From Pseudobutyrivibrio sp. ACV-2 (GTDB taxonomy: Bacteria; Bacillota; Clostridia; Lachnospirales; Lachnospiraceae), in contig NZ_FNQZ01000006.1 of NCBI RefSeq assembly GCF_900107545.1, forward strand, positions 62,001-126,000: a stretch of DNA of 64,000 bases. The letters are read 5' to 3'. The notes below the pieces were generated by a model. That model was not told where the DNA came from and did not search any database. It was given only the letters and a program-made list of their open reading frames with translations. Of this stretch, positions 16,078 to 25,243 are shown piece by piece. Made by a program: the position numbers and the translations under genes. The first letter of the stretch is position 1. Each line of letters begins with the position of its first letter.

Positions 16078-17550
16078 ATGAAATTAACAACTCTTTTAGA
16101 AGAATTAGATTATGAATTATATGCAGGAGATCTTGATAAAGAAATTTCCACATTGGTATACGACTCTAGAAAGGTAGAGAAGGATAGCGTGTTTGTTTGC
16201 ATCTCAGGTACAGTAAGAGATGCACATGATTTCATCCCAGATGTAATCGAAAAAGGCGCAGGAACAATCATCATCGAAAAGGATGTTGAGCCCGTAGAGG
16301 GAGTGACATACATTAAGGTGGCTAACAGCCGCCAGGCACTTGCATACACATCAGCTGCATACTTTGGTCATCCAGCTAAAAAGCTTAAGACCATCGGTAT
16401 CACAGGTACAAAGGGCAAGACTACTACAACCTACATGGTTAAATCCATCCTTGAAAAAGCTGGTATCAAGACAGGTCTCATTGGAACAATTGAGTCTATC
16501 GTAGGCGAGGAGCGCATCCCTGCTGTCAACACTACTCCAGAGTCATACCGAGTTCAGGAGCTTTTTGCACAGATGGTTGATGCTGGACTTGATGCAGTAG
16601 TTATGGAAGTTAGCTCACAGGCGTTGATGCTTCACAGAGTGTCAGGCTTCACCTTTGATATTGGAGTATTTACAAACCTTGAGCCAGATCATATTGGTGA
16701 AAACGAGCACAAGGACTTTGAAGATTATATGCACTGCAAGAGCCTTTTATTCCAACAGTGCAAGACAGGTATCTTCAATGGAGACAGCGAGCATATTGAA
16801 GGCATCTTAAAGGGTCACACTTGTGAAGTAATTAAATACGGTTATGGCAAGGATAATGACCTTATCGCTGAAAATGTAGAGCTTCTCAATGAAAATGGCG
16901 CATTAGGTGTTAAATACCATATTTCTGGCAAGGAAAACATGGATGTAGAGGTAAACGTCCCAGGAACATTTTCTGTATACAATTCTCTTACTGCAGTGGC
17001 TATTTGCAAGCAGTTTGACGTTGCTGAGGACAAAATTAAGGCTGCCCTTAAGGATGTTCATGTAAAGGGACGTATCGAGCTTATTCCTGTATCAAATAAA
17101 TTTACAGTAATGATTGACTATGCACATAATGCAATGGCACTTGAAAGCCTTCTTACTACACTCAAGGCTTACGAGCCAGGCAGACTTGTGTGCATGTTTG
17201 GCTGTGGTGGAAACAGAGCAAAGAGCCGCCGCTATGAAATGGGCGAGGTTAGCTCAAAGCTTGCAGATTTAACAGTTGTTACATCTGATAACCCACGTAA
17301 CGAGGAGCCTATGGATATCATTAGCGATATTTTAATTGGTGTGAAAAAGGCTGACGGCGAATATGTTACAGTTCCAGACCGCAAGGAAGCTATCAGATAT
17401 TGTCTTGTAAATGCAAAAGAGGGAGATATCATAGTTTTCGCTGGTAAGGGACACGAGGATTATCAGGAAATAAAGGGTGTAAAGCATCACATGGATGAGC
17501 GTGAGCTTATCGCAGAAGTTATGGAGGAGAACGGCAATGACATTATTTAA
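16078..17550 (+). CDS. murE: UDP-MurNAc-tripeptide synthetase (meso-DAP type)
   Basis: A 490-residue Mur ligase adding the third residue to the peptidoglycan stem. The ATP-binding 'GITGTKGKTTTT' is near residue 109, 'NTTPES' and 'NLEPDHIGEH'-like ('NLEPDHIGENEHKD') motifs follow, and the 'DNPRNEEP' signature near 402 marks meso-DAP rather than lysine specificity. This agrees with adjacent dapF and dapA. Its 3' end overlaps the dapA start by 14 bases. Confidence 0.96.
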   Translation: MKLTTLLEELDYELYAGDLDKEISTLVYDSRKVEKDSVFVCISGTVRDAHDFIPDVIEKGAGTIIIEKDVEPVEGVTYIKVANSRQALAYTSAAYFGHPAKKLKTIGITGTKGKTTTTYMVKSILEKAGIKTGLIGTIESIVGEERIPAVNTTPESYRVQELFAQMVDAGLDAVVMEVSSQALMLHRVSGFTFDIGVFTNLEPDHIGENEHKDFEDYMHCKSLLFQQCKTGIFNGDSEHIEGILKGHTCEVIKYGYGKDNDLIAENVELLNENGALGVKYHISGKENMDVEVNVPGTFSVYNSLTAVAICKQFDVAEDKIKAALKDVHVKGRIELIPVSNKFTVMIDYAHNAMALESLLTTLKAYEPGRLVCMFGCGGNRAKSRRYEMGEVSSKLADLTVVTSDNPRNEEPMDIISDILIGVKKADGEYVTVPDRKEAIRYCLVNAKEGDIIVFAGKGHEDYQEIKGVKHHMDERELIAEVMEENGNDII

Positions 17551-18430
17551 GGGTGCAGGAGTAGCACTTATTACTCCATTCAATGAAGATGAGACCGTAA
17601 ATTATGACATGCTTGGAACTCTTATTGACAGACAGATTGAGGGGGGCACAGATGCTATCATTGTGTGCGGCACCACAGGTGAGCCTGCTACAATGACAGA
17701 AGAAGAAAAACTTTCTGTTATCGAATACACAGTAAAAAGAGTAAATCACCGCATCCCTGTAATTGCAGGTGCAGGTGCCAATTCAACAAGACTTGTTATC
17801 GATTTCTCAAAGAAGCTTGAGGCTCTTGGTGTAGATGGACTTCTTATAGTTACACCATTTTACAATAAGGCCACACAGCAGGGCTTATACGAGCACTACA
17901 CCACCATTGCCAAGGCTATCGACCTACCTATCATCATGTACAATGTGCCATCTCGCACAGGTTGCAACATTTTACCGGAAACAGCCATGAAGCTTGGCCT
18001 TGAAAATAAAAATATCGTGGGTATCAAGGAAGCTAGTGGAAACATTTCTCAGATTACAAAGCTTGCAAGCCTGGTAAGAGGCTGTCTTGATATCTATGCA
18101 GGAAACGATGACCAGATAGTTCCTATCCTTTCTCTTGGAGGAATCGGTGTAATTTCAGTACTTTCCAATGTTGCGCCAAAGGGAACTCACGACATGGTTA
18201 TGTCGTATTTAAACGGAGAAGAGGGAAAAGCCCGCAAGCTTCAGCTTGACTATCTTGAGCTTGTAGATGCCCTTTTCTGCGAGGTTAATCCAATCCCTGT
18301 TAAATCCACTATGAATATGTTAGGATTTAATGTAGGAAGCCTAAGACTTCCTCTTACAGAGATGGAGGATAAGCATAAAGTGGCAATGAGCCAGCTGCTC
18401 AGCCGAATGCCACAGGAAATGCTTGCATAG
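17537..18430 (+). CDS. dapA: 4-hydroxy-tetrahydrodipicolinate synthase
   Basis: A 297-residue (beta/alpha)8 enzyme condensing pyruvate and aspartate semialdehyde. The Schiff-base lysine is in 'GIKEASGNISQI' (about residue 162), the proton-relay tyrosine in 'IMYNVPSRTG' (about 134), and 'GTTGEPATM' binds pyruvate. ATG 17537 follows GGAGG inside the murE end and begins the conserved 'FKGAGVALITPF'; a longer frame would extend further into murE. Confidence 0.96.
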   Translation: MTLFKGAGVALITPFNEDETVNYDMLGTLIDRQIEGGTDAIIVCGTTGEPATMTEEEKLSVIEYTVKRVNHRIPVIAGAGANSTRLVIDFSKKLEALGVDGLLIVTPFYNKATQQGLYEHYTTIAKAIDLPIIMYNVPSRTGCNILPETAMKLGLENKNIVGIKEASGNISQITKLASLVRGCLDIYAGNDDQIVPILSLGGIGVISVLSNVAPKGTHDMVMSYLNGEEGKARKLQLDYLELVDALFCEVNPIPVKSTMNMLGFNVGSLRLPLTEMEDKHKVAMSQLLSRMPQEMLA

Positions 18431-18431
18431 C

Positions 18432-19091
18432 GTGAAAAGTAGAAATAGTGATTTTATAAAACCTCAGAACGGACCAGTTACATTTATTTTGGTGGCAATT
18501 AATATAATTGTCTTTATTGTGCTGGAACTGATGGGGAACACAAACGATGGAGAATTTATGCTGCTAAACGGCGCGATGAATCCATCGTTTGTTTTATATA
18601 GGCATGAATGGTACAGACTTTTTACCTGCATGTTCATGCATTTTGGAATTAATCATCTGGCAAATAATATGCTTCTGCTGTTTCTGCTGGGGCAGATTTT
18701 TGAGAGAGCAGTAGGAGCAACCAGGTATTTAGGAATATATTTGGGGTCAGGCTTAGCTGGTTCCTTTTTGTCATTCTTTTATATGTGTTTAATGGGAAAA
18801 AACGATATTGTGGCCGGAGCATCAGGGGCTATATTTGGAATAATAGGCGGAATGATAATTGTGGTCATTTTCAACAAAGGGAAATATAGTGGCATAAGCA
18901 CCAAAAGAATGATATTCATGGCTCTTCTAACTCTTTATTTTGGATTTACCACAGCTGGCACCGATAATGTTGGCCATTTGGGAGGCCTGGTAGCTGGAAT
19001 TATTTTTACAATCATCACTTACGGCATACCTACAGCGTTAAAACATGTGATAGAAAAAGGTAAAACCAACAGTTCCGTTGATTTTGAGTAG
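18432..19091 (+). CDS. Rhomboid-family intramembrane serine protease
   Basis: A 219-residue membrane protease with six or more helices. 'NHLANNMLLLFLLG' is the conserved H-x-x-x-N segment, 'GASGAIFG' holds the nucleophile serine and 'NVGHLGGLVAG' the catalytic histidine. GTG 18432 directly after the dapA stop is preferred; an in-frame TTG nine bases earlier overlaps dapA. It cleaves membrane protein segments; substrates are unknown. It is co-directional with the dap-mur operon and probably co-transcribed. Confidence 0.9.
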   Translation: MKSRNSDFIKPQNGPVTFILVAINIIVFIVLELMGNTNDGEFMLLNGAMNPSFVLYRHEWYRLFTCMFMHFGINHLANNMLLLFLLGQIFERAVGATRYLGIYLGSGLAGSFLSFFYMCLMGKNDIVAGASGAIFGIIGGMIIVVIFNKGKYSGISTKRMIFMALLTLYFGFTTAGTDNVGHLGGLVAGIIFTIITYGIPTALKHVIEKGKTNSSVDFE

Positions 19092-19142
19092 AAAAATCTC
19101 TATACTTTTAAGTAACCAATGTTGATAAAGAGGGGTAATTTT

Positions 19143-20138
19143 ATGAAGGTAAACATTTACTATGGGGGACGTGGACTTCTAGAGGACCCAACACTTTATG
19201 TAATAGGAAAAATGCAGCAGGTACTTACAGAGCTTCAGGTTGAGGTGAATCTGTATAAAATTTTTGAGCAGAAAAACGCCATTTCCATGTTGCCACAGAC
19301 TTTGAAGGATGCGGATGGTATCATCCTTGCCACCACAGTTGAATGGCTGGGAATAGGCGGATATATGAACCAGTTTCTGGACGCTTGCTGGCTTTATGCG
19401 GACAAAACAGCACTTGCCTCTACTTACATGCAGCCTGTAGTTATGTCCACTACCTACGGCGAGAGAGAGGCTATGGTTACTCTTGAAAATGCCTGGGAAA
19501 TCTTGGGTGGATTGCCTTGCTCAGGCTTTTGCGGCTATGTGGAAGATGTGAAGGAATTCCGCGAAAATGCAGATTATGCTCACATTATTGAAAAAAAGGT
19601 TGAGACACTTTACCGCACCATTTCACAGCACACAAAGGGTCTTCCTACTAGTAATCAGGCCGTAACCCGCAGCATTCTTCGCACGCAGCAGCTTGATCTT
19701 TCTCCACAGGAGACAGAGCAGCTTTCCAAATTTGTTTCTGACGAGGAGTATGTTCAGACTCAGAAAGCAGATATTGCGGATTTAACCAGCCTGTTTAAGG
19801 ACATGCTTGGAAAAAATAAAGAAGACAGTGGTGGCGAATATATAAAGGATTTCAAGGAGAATTTCAAGGGAAATTCAGAATTTTCCGCTAAATATCTTTT
19901 TATGATTGAGGGCAAAGAAAAACCTCTGTTTCTTGGAATTACAGGCAACGAAATGGATTGCCACTATGGAAAGGAAGAAAATATTGATGTTTACATGAAA
20001 CTTTCATCAAGCATCATGGACAATATTGTGGCGGGCCGTGAGACCTTCCAGAGAGCATTTTCCGTAGGAGATATGACAGCAAAGGGCAATTTCAGAACCC
20101 TTAGAATGCTAGACGAATTATTAACTTTCAGCGCATAG
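19143..20138 (+). CDS. Flavodoxin-like fold protein fused to an SCP2-like domain
   Basis: A 331-residue protein. Residues 1-165 have a flavodoxin/NAD(P)H oxidoreductase-like pattern ('KVNIYYGGRG' start, 'DADGIILATTVEWLGIGGYMNQFLDACW', 'PVVMSTTYGEREA'). Residues about 215-331 look like an SCP2 sterol-carrier domain ('KYLFMIEGKEKPLFLGITG' to 'FSVGDMTAKGNFRTLRML'). The ATG at 19143 follows GAGGGG. The reaction is unknown. It lies nine bases before the HIT gene. Confidence 0.65.
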   Translation: MKVNIYYGGRGLLEDPTLYVIGKMQQVLTELQVEVNLYKIFEQKNAISMLPQTLKDADGIILATTVEWLGIGGYMNQFLDACWLYADKTALASTYMQPVVMSTTYGEREAMVTLENAWEILGGLPCSGFCGYVEDVKEFRENADYAHIIEKKVETLYRTISQHTKGLPTSNQAVTRSILRTQQLDLSPQETEQLSKFVSDEEYVQTQKADIADLTSLFKDMLGKNKEDSGGEYIKDFKENFKGNSEFSAKYLFMIEGKEKPLFLGITGNEMDCHYGKEENIDVYMKLSSSIMDNIVAGRETFQRAFSVGDMTAKGNFRTLRMLDELLTFSA

Positions 20139-20146
20139 GAGGAAAC

Positions 20147-20560
20147 ATGAAGGACGAAAAATGTATTTTTTGTAAGCTTGCAAATGGAGATATTCCAACA
20201 AATTTTATATATGAGGATGATGATTTCAAAGTGATTTTAGACGCAGGCCCTGCAACAAAAGGACATGCACTTATTTTACCAAAAAATCATTTCGCAAATC
20301 TTTTTGAGATTGATGAGGAGACAGCTGCTAAAGCACTTCCTCTGGCAAAGAAAATCGCAAAGAACATGATGGATAAGCTGGGCTGCGCAGGAATTAACCT
20401 GGTACAAAATAATGGTGAAGCTGCCGGACAGACAGTTCACCATTTTCATATCCATGTGATACCTCGTTATGAGGGTGATGACAAAGCTATGTGTGCTTGG
20501 AAGCCACAGGAGCTTAAAGAAGCAGATGCTAAGGAGCTTGTTGAAAAATTAAGCTTGTAA
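20147..20560 (+). CDS. HIT-family nucleotide hydrolase
   Basis: A 137-residue histidine-triad protein. 'VHHFHIHVIPRY' near residue 97 gives the H-x-H-x-H active site, and 'CIFCKLANGDIPTNFIYEDDDF' is the standard N-terminus with a CxxC zinc pair. It is an Hint-type AMP-lysine or phosphoramidate hydrolase by family. Its 3' end overlaps the convergent murG gene by 12 bases. Confidence 0.93.
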   Translation: MKDEKCIFCKLANGDIPTNFIYEDDDFKVILDAGPATKGHALILPKNHFANLFEIDEETAAKALPLAKKIAKNMMDKLGCAGINLVQNNGEAAGQTVHHFHIHVIPRYEGDDKAMCAWKPQELKEADAKELVEKLSL

Positions 20561-21607
20561 TATCAAATCCATAATGACCTTATTGGCGTCCAGTAGATTG
20601 CTGGATGCCATTTTTTCTTTAATCGCATCTCTGCGAGAGAAAACATCCTGAATGCTTGAAAGTAAAAGCTCGGAAGTAAGAGTCTCTTCCTGTAAAACAG
20701 TGGAAAAGCCCTGCTTTTCGTAGCTGTTGGCATTTAATATCTGGTCACCTCTACTTGCAGCAGCAGATAATGGAATCAGGATATTTGGAATCTTAAGAGC
20801 AAGAATCTCGCTGATTGAGTTAGCACCGGCGCGGCTAATCATGATATCTGTCATAGCAAAAATATCATTGAGCTGTTCACTAATGAACTCATATTGTTGA
20901 TAACCGGCCTTTTCTTTAATGTCTTTGTTGATATTTCCCTTGCCCACAAGGTGCACAATCTGGAAAGTCTTGAGCAATTCGTCAAGGGACTCCCAAACTG
21001 CATTATTAATGAAACGAGAACCGATGCTGCCGCCCATAATAAGAAGAACCGGCTTGTCCTCAGCAAATCCACAGAATGAAAGTCCAGCCTCTCTAGAGCC
21101 GCTGAAAAGTTCCTGACGGATAGGAGAGCCTGTGTGGACAGCCTTGCCCTCAGGAAGATACTGCATAGTCTCAGGGAAATTGCAGCAAACCTTTGTAGCA
21201 AAAGGAATGGCAAGCTTGTTTGCAAGACCAGGTGTCATATCTGACTCGTGAATGATGGCAGGAATATGCTGACGTCCAGCCGCCATAACAACTGGCACAG
21301 AAACAAATCCACCTTTAGAAAATACCACATCTGGCTGAATGTGCTTTAGCAGCTGATTTGCCTCAGAAAAGCCCTTGATTACACGGAATGGGTCAGTGAA
21401 ATTCTTCCAGTCGTGATAGCGTCTAAGTTTTCCGGAAGAAATGCCGTAGTAAGTGATTCCAGCGTCTTCTACAAGCTTTTTCTCGATGCCATTGTAAGAA
21501 CCGATGTAGGAAATTTCGTAACCGGCCTTCTTTAATAGAGGAACTAATGCCAGATTAGGAGTAACATGTCCGGCAGTTCCACCACCAGTCATAACTATTT
21601 TTTTCAT
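20549..21607 (-). CDS. murG: UDP-GlcNAc:lipid I transferase MurG
   Basis: A 352-residue GT28 glycosyltransferase that makes lipid II on the inner membrane face. The glycine-rich 'MTGGGTAGHVTPN' is at the N-terminus, 'MGGSIGSRFINNAV' in the middle, and 'ISRAGANSISEILALKIPNILIPL' is the UDP-GlcNAc-binding signature. The ATG at 21607 follows GAGG with good spacing; the frame extends five codons further upstream. It is transcribed away from the SleB-like gene, and both share the intergenic region 21608-21787. Confidence 0.95.
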   Translation of the reverse strand: MKKIVMTGGGTAGHVTPNLALVPLLKKAGYEISYIGSYNGIEKKLVEDAGITYYGISSGKLRRYHDWKNFTDPFRVIKGFSEANQLLKHIQPDVVFSKGGFVSVPVVMAAGRQHIPAIIHESDMTPGLANKLAIPFATKVCCNFPETMQYLPEGKAVHTGSPIRQELFSGSREAGLSFCGFAEDKPVLLIMGGSIGSRFINNAVWESLDELLKTFQIVHLVGKGNINKDIKEKAGYQQYEFISEQLNDIFAMTDIMISRAGANSISEILALKIPNILIPLSAAASRGDQILNANSYEKQGFSTVLQEETLTSELLLSSIQDVFSRRDAIKEKMASSNLLDANKVIMDLILQA

Positions 21608-21673
21608 ATATTTAATCCTCAAAATGTTTATATTTTCATAACCAGTAATTGGCTACAAATTCTATAATATCAA

Positions 21674-21731
21674 GACATTTTTAAATGTCAAATGGCGAAA
21701 ATTTGACATTTAGGGCCAGAAGTGTTATATT
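21674..21731 (+). promoter_or_regulatory. Promoter of the SleB-like gene overlapped by inverted repeats
   Basis: TTGACA at 21703-21708 and TATATT at 21726-21731 have a 17-base spacer. The -35 sits in the right arm of a perfect 12-bp inverted repeat, TAAATGTCAAAT (21682-21693) and ATTTGACATTTA (21701-21712). A second palindrome, GACATTT-TT-AAATGTC (21674-21689), shares the central arm. Three half-sites thus cover the -35. Confidence 0.7.
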
Positions 21732-21787
21732 ATGTCACGTAACAACTTCGTAATATTTAAACATATTTCGTAAAAAAGTGGAGGCTT

Positions 21788-23008
21788 ATGAACAAATTAA
21801 GCAATAATCTTTCTGCAATGTACACACATTATCGTAAAAAAATAAACAAGCGTACCAAGCAGTCAGTGGCGCTTGCGCTTTCTACAGCTCTTTTGATTAC
21901 AGGGGCTTATATCGACCAGCCTACTAAATTAACTGTAGATGTTTCTCCAAAACCAGCCAGCACGGCAGGTGTATTTGCTGCGGTGTCAGCTATGGATCTC
22001 AGCGTAAGTTCATCTAATTTTGATTTTGCATCTGCAGATGTTACAGTAGTTGCAGCTACTTCAGACCAGGTAGATCCAGATAAAGCAGACATCTACGACG
22101 AATGGGCTGACAAAATAGTAGCTGATGTTGATGATTTCCTCTATGTTCGCGCAGAGGCAGATATAGCATCTGAGGTGGTAGCAAAGCTTCGCAAGGGCGA
22201 TATGGCTACACTCGTAGATGTTTTCGATGGTTGGTACGAGATTGAGTCTGGAAATGCTCACGGATATGTATCAGCTGATTATTGTGTTACAGGAATTGAG
22301 GCATATGAGCTTGCACTTGATGTGTGCGACACATATGCAACTATAGATGTTAATGGTCTTCGTGTCAGAGATGAGGCATCAGAGGATGCTAAAATCGTCA
22401 CAGCTGTTTCAAAGGGAACAAAGCTTGAGGTAGACACAGAAGCCGAGGAAGTAGAAGGCTGGGTAGCTGTTAAATACGACGGCAAAAAAGGCTACGTTAA
22501 GGCTGATTATGTTCAAGTAGATTTGGCTACAGGCGAAGCAATCACACTTGAGGAAGAGGCTGAGGCCATAAGGGCAGCTGAAGAAGCCGCAGCCAAGAAA
22601 GCTGCAGAGCAGGCAGCACAGAAAGAGGCCGCTAAAGCTGCAGCAGCGCAGACAGCATCTGCAAAGCAGTCTGTTATTGCATCAGCTGATGACCTTACAC
22701 TTCTTGCAGCAATCATCCAGATTGAGGCCGGCAGTGAGTTATACGAGGGACAGGTTGCTGTAGGTGCAGTTGTAATGAACAGAGTTGTAAGCGGTTCATA
22801 TGCCAACTCTATCGAGGGAGTTATCTTCCAGAAGGGGCAGTTCTCTACATCCCGTATGTCATCAGTTGTGGCAAATGGTCCAAAGGCTTCATGCGTGCAG
22901 GCAGCACAGGAGGCCATGGCAGGTGTAGATCCTACAGGAGGACTTACCCACTTTAGACGTGCAGGTTCCAAGTCAGGCTACATCATTGGTAACCACGTAT
23001 TCTACTAA
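21788..23008 (+). CDS. Secreted cell-wall hydrolase with two SH3 domains and SleB-like catalytic domain
   Basis: A 406-residue exported protein: N-terminal basic region and signal helix (residues about 24-42), two bacterial SH3 domains ('FLYVRAEADIASEVVAKLRKGD' about 118 and 'GLRVRDEASEDAKIVTAVSKGT' about 193), an Ala/Glu/Lys-rich linker (about 255-295), and a C-terminal hydrolase_2 domain of the SleB/CwlJ type beginning 'LLAAIIQIEAGSELYEGQVAVGAVVMNRV'. It probably cleaves peptidoglycan at the surface; the SH3 modules bind wall peptides. It has its own regulated promoter and a strong terminator. Confidence 0.85.
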   Translation: MNKLSNNLSAMYTHYRKKINKRTKQSVALALSTALLITGAYIDQPTKLTVDVSPKPASTAGVFAAVSAMDLSVSSSNFDFASADVTVVAATSDQVDPDKADIYDEWADKIVADVDDFLYVRAEADIASEVVAKLRKGDMATLVDVFDGWYEIESGNAHGYVSADYCVTGIEAYELALDVCDTYATIDVNGLRVRDEASEDAKIVTAVSKGTKLEVDTEAEEVEGWVAVKYDGKKGYVKADYVQVDLATGEAITLEEEAEAIRAAEEAAAKKAAEQAAQKEAAKAAAAQTASAKQSVIASADDLTLLAAIIQIEAGSELYEGQVAVGAVVMNRVVSGSYANSIEGVIFQKGQFSTSRMSSVVANGPKASCVQAAQEAMAGVDPTGGLTHFRRAGSKSGYIIGNHVFY

Positions 23009-23033
23009 TTGTTAATATTATTCAAAAATATAC

Positions 23034-23064
23034 GAGCTCTTGGTCTTTACCCAAGAGCTCTTTT
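23034..23064 (+). terminator. Intrinsic terminator after the SleB-like gene
   Basis: GAGCTCTTGG / CCAAGAGCTC stem of 10 bp with a 7-base loop and TTTT. Confidence 0.85.
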
Positions 23065-23093
23065 GTGTTATGATGCATAATAAATCACAACTA

Positions 23094-23109
23094 ATGAATA
23101 TTTATACAT
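23094..23109 (+). promoter_or_regulatory. Candidate ARG box (ArgR/AhrC operator) upstream of argF
   Basis: ATGAATATTTATACAT matches the ARG-box core TGAAT-WWWW-ATTCA with one mismatch and lies about 20 bases upstream of the argF start. A second palindromic element TTATG-ATG-CATAA sits about 25 bases further upstream. Confidence 0.5.
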
Positions 23110-23129
23110 AAGAACGATGGAGGTGCGTT

Positions 23130-24122
23130 ATGTTAAAAGGTAAGAATTTTTTAAAGATGCTTGATTTTACACCAGAAGAGATTAATTATTTAATCGATTT
23201 ATCTCTGAAATTAAAGGAAGAAAAGAAGCAGGGAAAGTCACAAAAGGACTATATGTCAGGAAAAAACATTGCCCTGATTTTCGAAAAAACATCTACCCGC
23301 ACCCGTTGTTCCTTTGAGGTAGCTGCCTATGATATGGGAGTTTGTGTAACATATCTGGATCCATCAGGCTCTCAGATTGGTAAAAAAGAATCAATGGCAG
23401 ATACAGCTCGTGTATTAGGCCGCATGTTTGATGGTATTGAGTACCGTGGTTTTGAGCAGACAAAGGTGGAAGACTTAGCTAAATATTCAGGCGTGCCAGT
23501 ATGGAACGGTCTTACAAACGAGTCACATCCTACACAGATGATTGCAGATATGATGACCATAAAGGAACATTTTGGAAAATTACAGGGAATAAAATTTGTA
23601 TATATGGGCGATGCCCGCTATAATATGGGTAATTCACTAATGGTTACATGTGCAAAGCTTGGAATGGATTTTGTAGCCTGCACCAATAAAAATTACTTCC
23701 CTGAGGAAGGCCTTGTAAAGCAGTGCCAGGAAATCGCAAGTCAGACAGGAGCTACCATCACTCTCACAGAGGATGTGGCAGAAGGCTGCAAGGATGCAGA
23801 TGTTATCTACACAGACGTATGGGTTTCAATGGGCGAGCCTGACGAGGTTTGGGCAGAGCGTATTGAAGAATTAAGCCCATATCAGGTAAATGCAAAGGCA
23901 TTTTCTTATGCAAAGGAGGGTGCAAAGTTTATGCACTGTCTACCTGCATTCCACGACCTAAATACAACCATTGGTAAAGAAATATACGAAAAATTCGGTA
24001 TCGACTGCATGGAAGTTACCGATGAAATATTTGAAAGTGAGCGTTCTATTGTCTTTGATGAGGCAGAGAATCGTATGCATTCAATAAAGGCAGTTATGTA
24101 CGCAACATTGGGAAATGCTTAA
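23130..24122 (+). CDS. argF: Ornithine carbamoyltransferase
   Basis: A 330-residue enzyme forming citrulline from ornithine and carbamoyl phosphate. The carbamoyl-phosphate loop 'STRTRCSFE' is near residue 54 and the ornithine-binding 'HCLPAFHD' near 269, both diagnostic against aspartate carbamoyltransferase. The ATG follows GGAGG. A candidate ARG box just upstream suggests repression by arginine. The stop overlaps the birA start by eight bases. Confidence 0.95.
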   Translation: MLKGKNFLKMLDFTPEEINYLIDLSLKLKEEKKQGKSQKDYMSGKNIALIFEKTSTRTRCSFEVAAYDMGVCVTYLDPSGSQIGKKESMADTARVLGRMFDGIEYRGFEQTKVEDLAKYSGVPVWNGLTNESHPTQMIADMMTIKEHFGKLQGIKFVYMGDARYNMGNSLMVTCAKLGMDFVACTNKNYFPEEGLVKQCQEIASQTGATITLTEDVAEGCKDADVIYTDVWVSMGEPDEVWAERIEELSPYQVNAKAFSYAKEGAKFMHCLPAFHDLNTTIGKEIYEKFGIDCMEVTDEIFESERSIVFDEAENRMHSIKAVMYATLGNA

Positions 24123-24888
24123 AGAACTAGACTTTGAATACTATGAATCAGTAGATTCAACCAACGACAGAATAAAAGTAAGAGCGCATGATGGAGCAGG
24201 CCAGGGACTAATCATTTCTGCAGGTACTCAGACAGCTGGAAAGGGACGAATAGGTAGAAAATGGGAATCCCCAACACAGGATTCCATTTCTACATCTATT
24301 CTTTTAAAACCAGAGGAGATAAACCTAGAAGCTGTTGCCACTATCACCATAATAGCAGCAATGGCGGTAAGAAGTGCCTTGGAAAAGACCTGTGGCCTGA
24401 AGCCTATGATTAAATGGCCAAATGATATTGTCTTAGATGGCAAAAAAATATGCGGTATCCTCACCGAAATGGAAATGAAGGACGGCAAGGTGTGGTTCGT
24501 AACCTGCGGAATAGGGGTGAACGTCCATAATGCTGGTTTTCCAGAGGAGATTGCATACAAAGCCACATCTGTAGATTTAGAGCTAAAAAAGCTTGGAAGA
24601 AACGAAAAAAGCAGCAGAAAAGCCATTACTACAGCCATCTGGGAGAACTTTAGAGAGTATTACAATATCTTCCTTGAGACAGCAGATTTGACAGGACTTA
24701 AGGAAGAATATGAAAGAAACCTTGCTAATCGTGGCGAACGTGTTAGAATAGAAGCTCAGGAAAACTCCTATGAAGCTAAAGCTATCGGCATCAACAATCA
24801 TGGTGAGCTGATAGTTGAAGTGGATGGAAATAGACAAATCATACGCACCGGAGAGGTTTCGGTGAGAGGAATATACGGTTACGTTTAA
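24115..24888 (+). CDS. birA: Biotin-protein ligase
   Basis: A 257-residue BirA catalytic and C-terminal domain protein: '[12 protein letters not shown]' near residue 42 is the biotinyl-AMP loop and '[17 protein letters not shown]' near 101 the active-site lysine region. There is no N-terminal helix-turn-helix, so it is a class I ligase that modifies biotin carboxylases without repressing the biotin genes. It overlaps argF and precedes a small conserved gene and coaX. Confidence 0.93.
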   Translation: MLKELDFEYYESVDSTNDRIKVRAHDGAGQGLIISAGTQTAGKGRIGRKWESPTQDSISTSILLKPEEINLEAVATITIIAAMAVRSALEKTCGLKPMIKWPNDIVLDGKKICGILTEMEMKDGKVWFVTCGIGVNVHNAGFPEEIAYKATSVDLELKKLGRNEKSSRKAITTAIWENFREYYNIFLETADLTGLKEEYERNLANRGERVRIEAQENSYEAKAIGINNHGELIVEVDGNRQIIRTGEVSVRGIYGYV

Positions 24889-24904
24889 TTAGATAGGTAG
24901 GAAA

Positions 24905-25231
24905 ATGGAAGAGGTAACATTATGCGGCGCAAGCTGCTACACTAAAAAATACTATTTAAATCCAGATTTTGAGGGCCTCCCTCCAATGGTAAAGGATGAG
25001 CTGAAAATCATGTGTGTCATGTACACCGAAGAGGTCAGCGGTACTATCCAGCTTATATACGAGGAGGATGGTGCACTTAGAATTCAGGTGGACCACAACG
25101 AGGATGACCTATTGTACGATGAAATCGGCTCTGCCCTTGAGGTAAAGAGAATGCAAAGAGAGCGTACAGAATTATTTGAGGCGCTTGAAACATATTACAA
25201 GGTTGTGTTCTTAGGCGAGACCTTTGAATAG
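24905..25231 (+). CDS. Small conserved protein of the birA-coaX gap (DUF6145-like)
   Basis: A 108-residue soluble acidic protein, 'MEEVTLCGASCYTKKYYLNPDFEGLP' to the C-terminal 'ETYYKVVFLGETFE', with a Cys pair near the N-terminus. It resembles a short uncharacterised family (DUF6145) that I associate with this position in Lachnospiraceae; I am not certain of the number. It is co-directional, with 16 and 12 base gaps to its neighbours. Function unknown. Confidence 0.6.
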   Translation: MEEVTLCGASCYTKKYYLNPDFEGLPPMVKDELKIMCVMYTEEVSGTIQLIYEEDGALRIQVDHNEDDLLYDEIGSALEVKRMQRERTELFEALETYYKVVFLGETFE

Positions 25232-25243
25232 AAAGGAATAATC

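Noticed and set aside
22513-22971. 152-codon reverse-strand frame in the SleB-like gene
   Set aside because: Low-complexity Ala/Ser antisense of the linker; the forward gene is clear.
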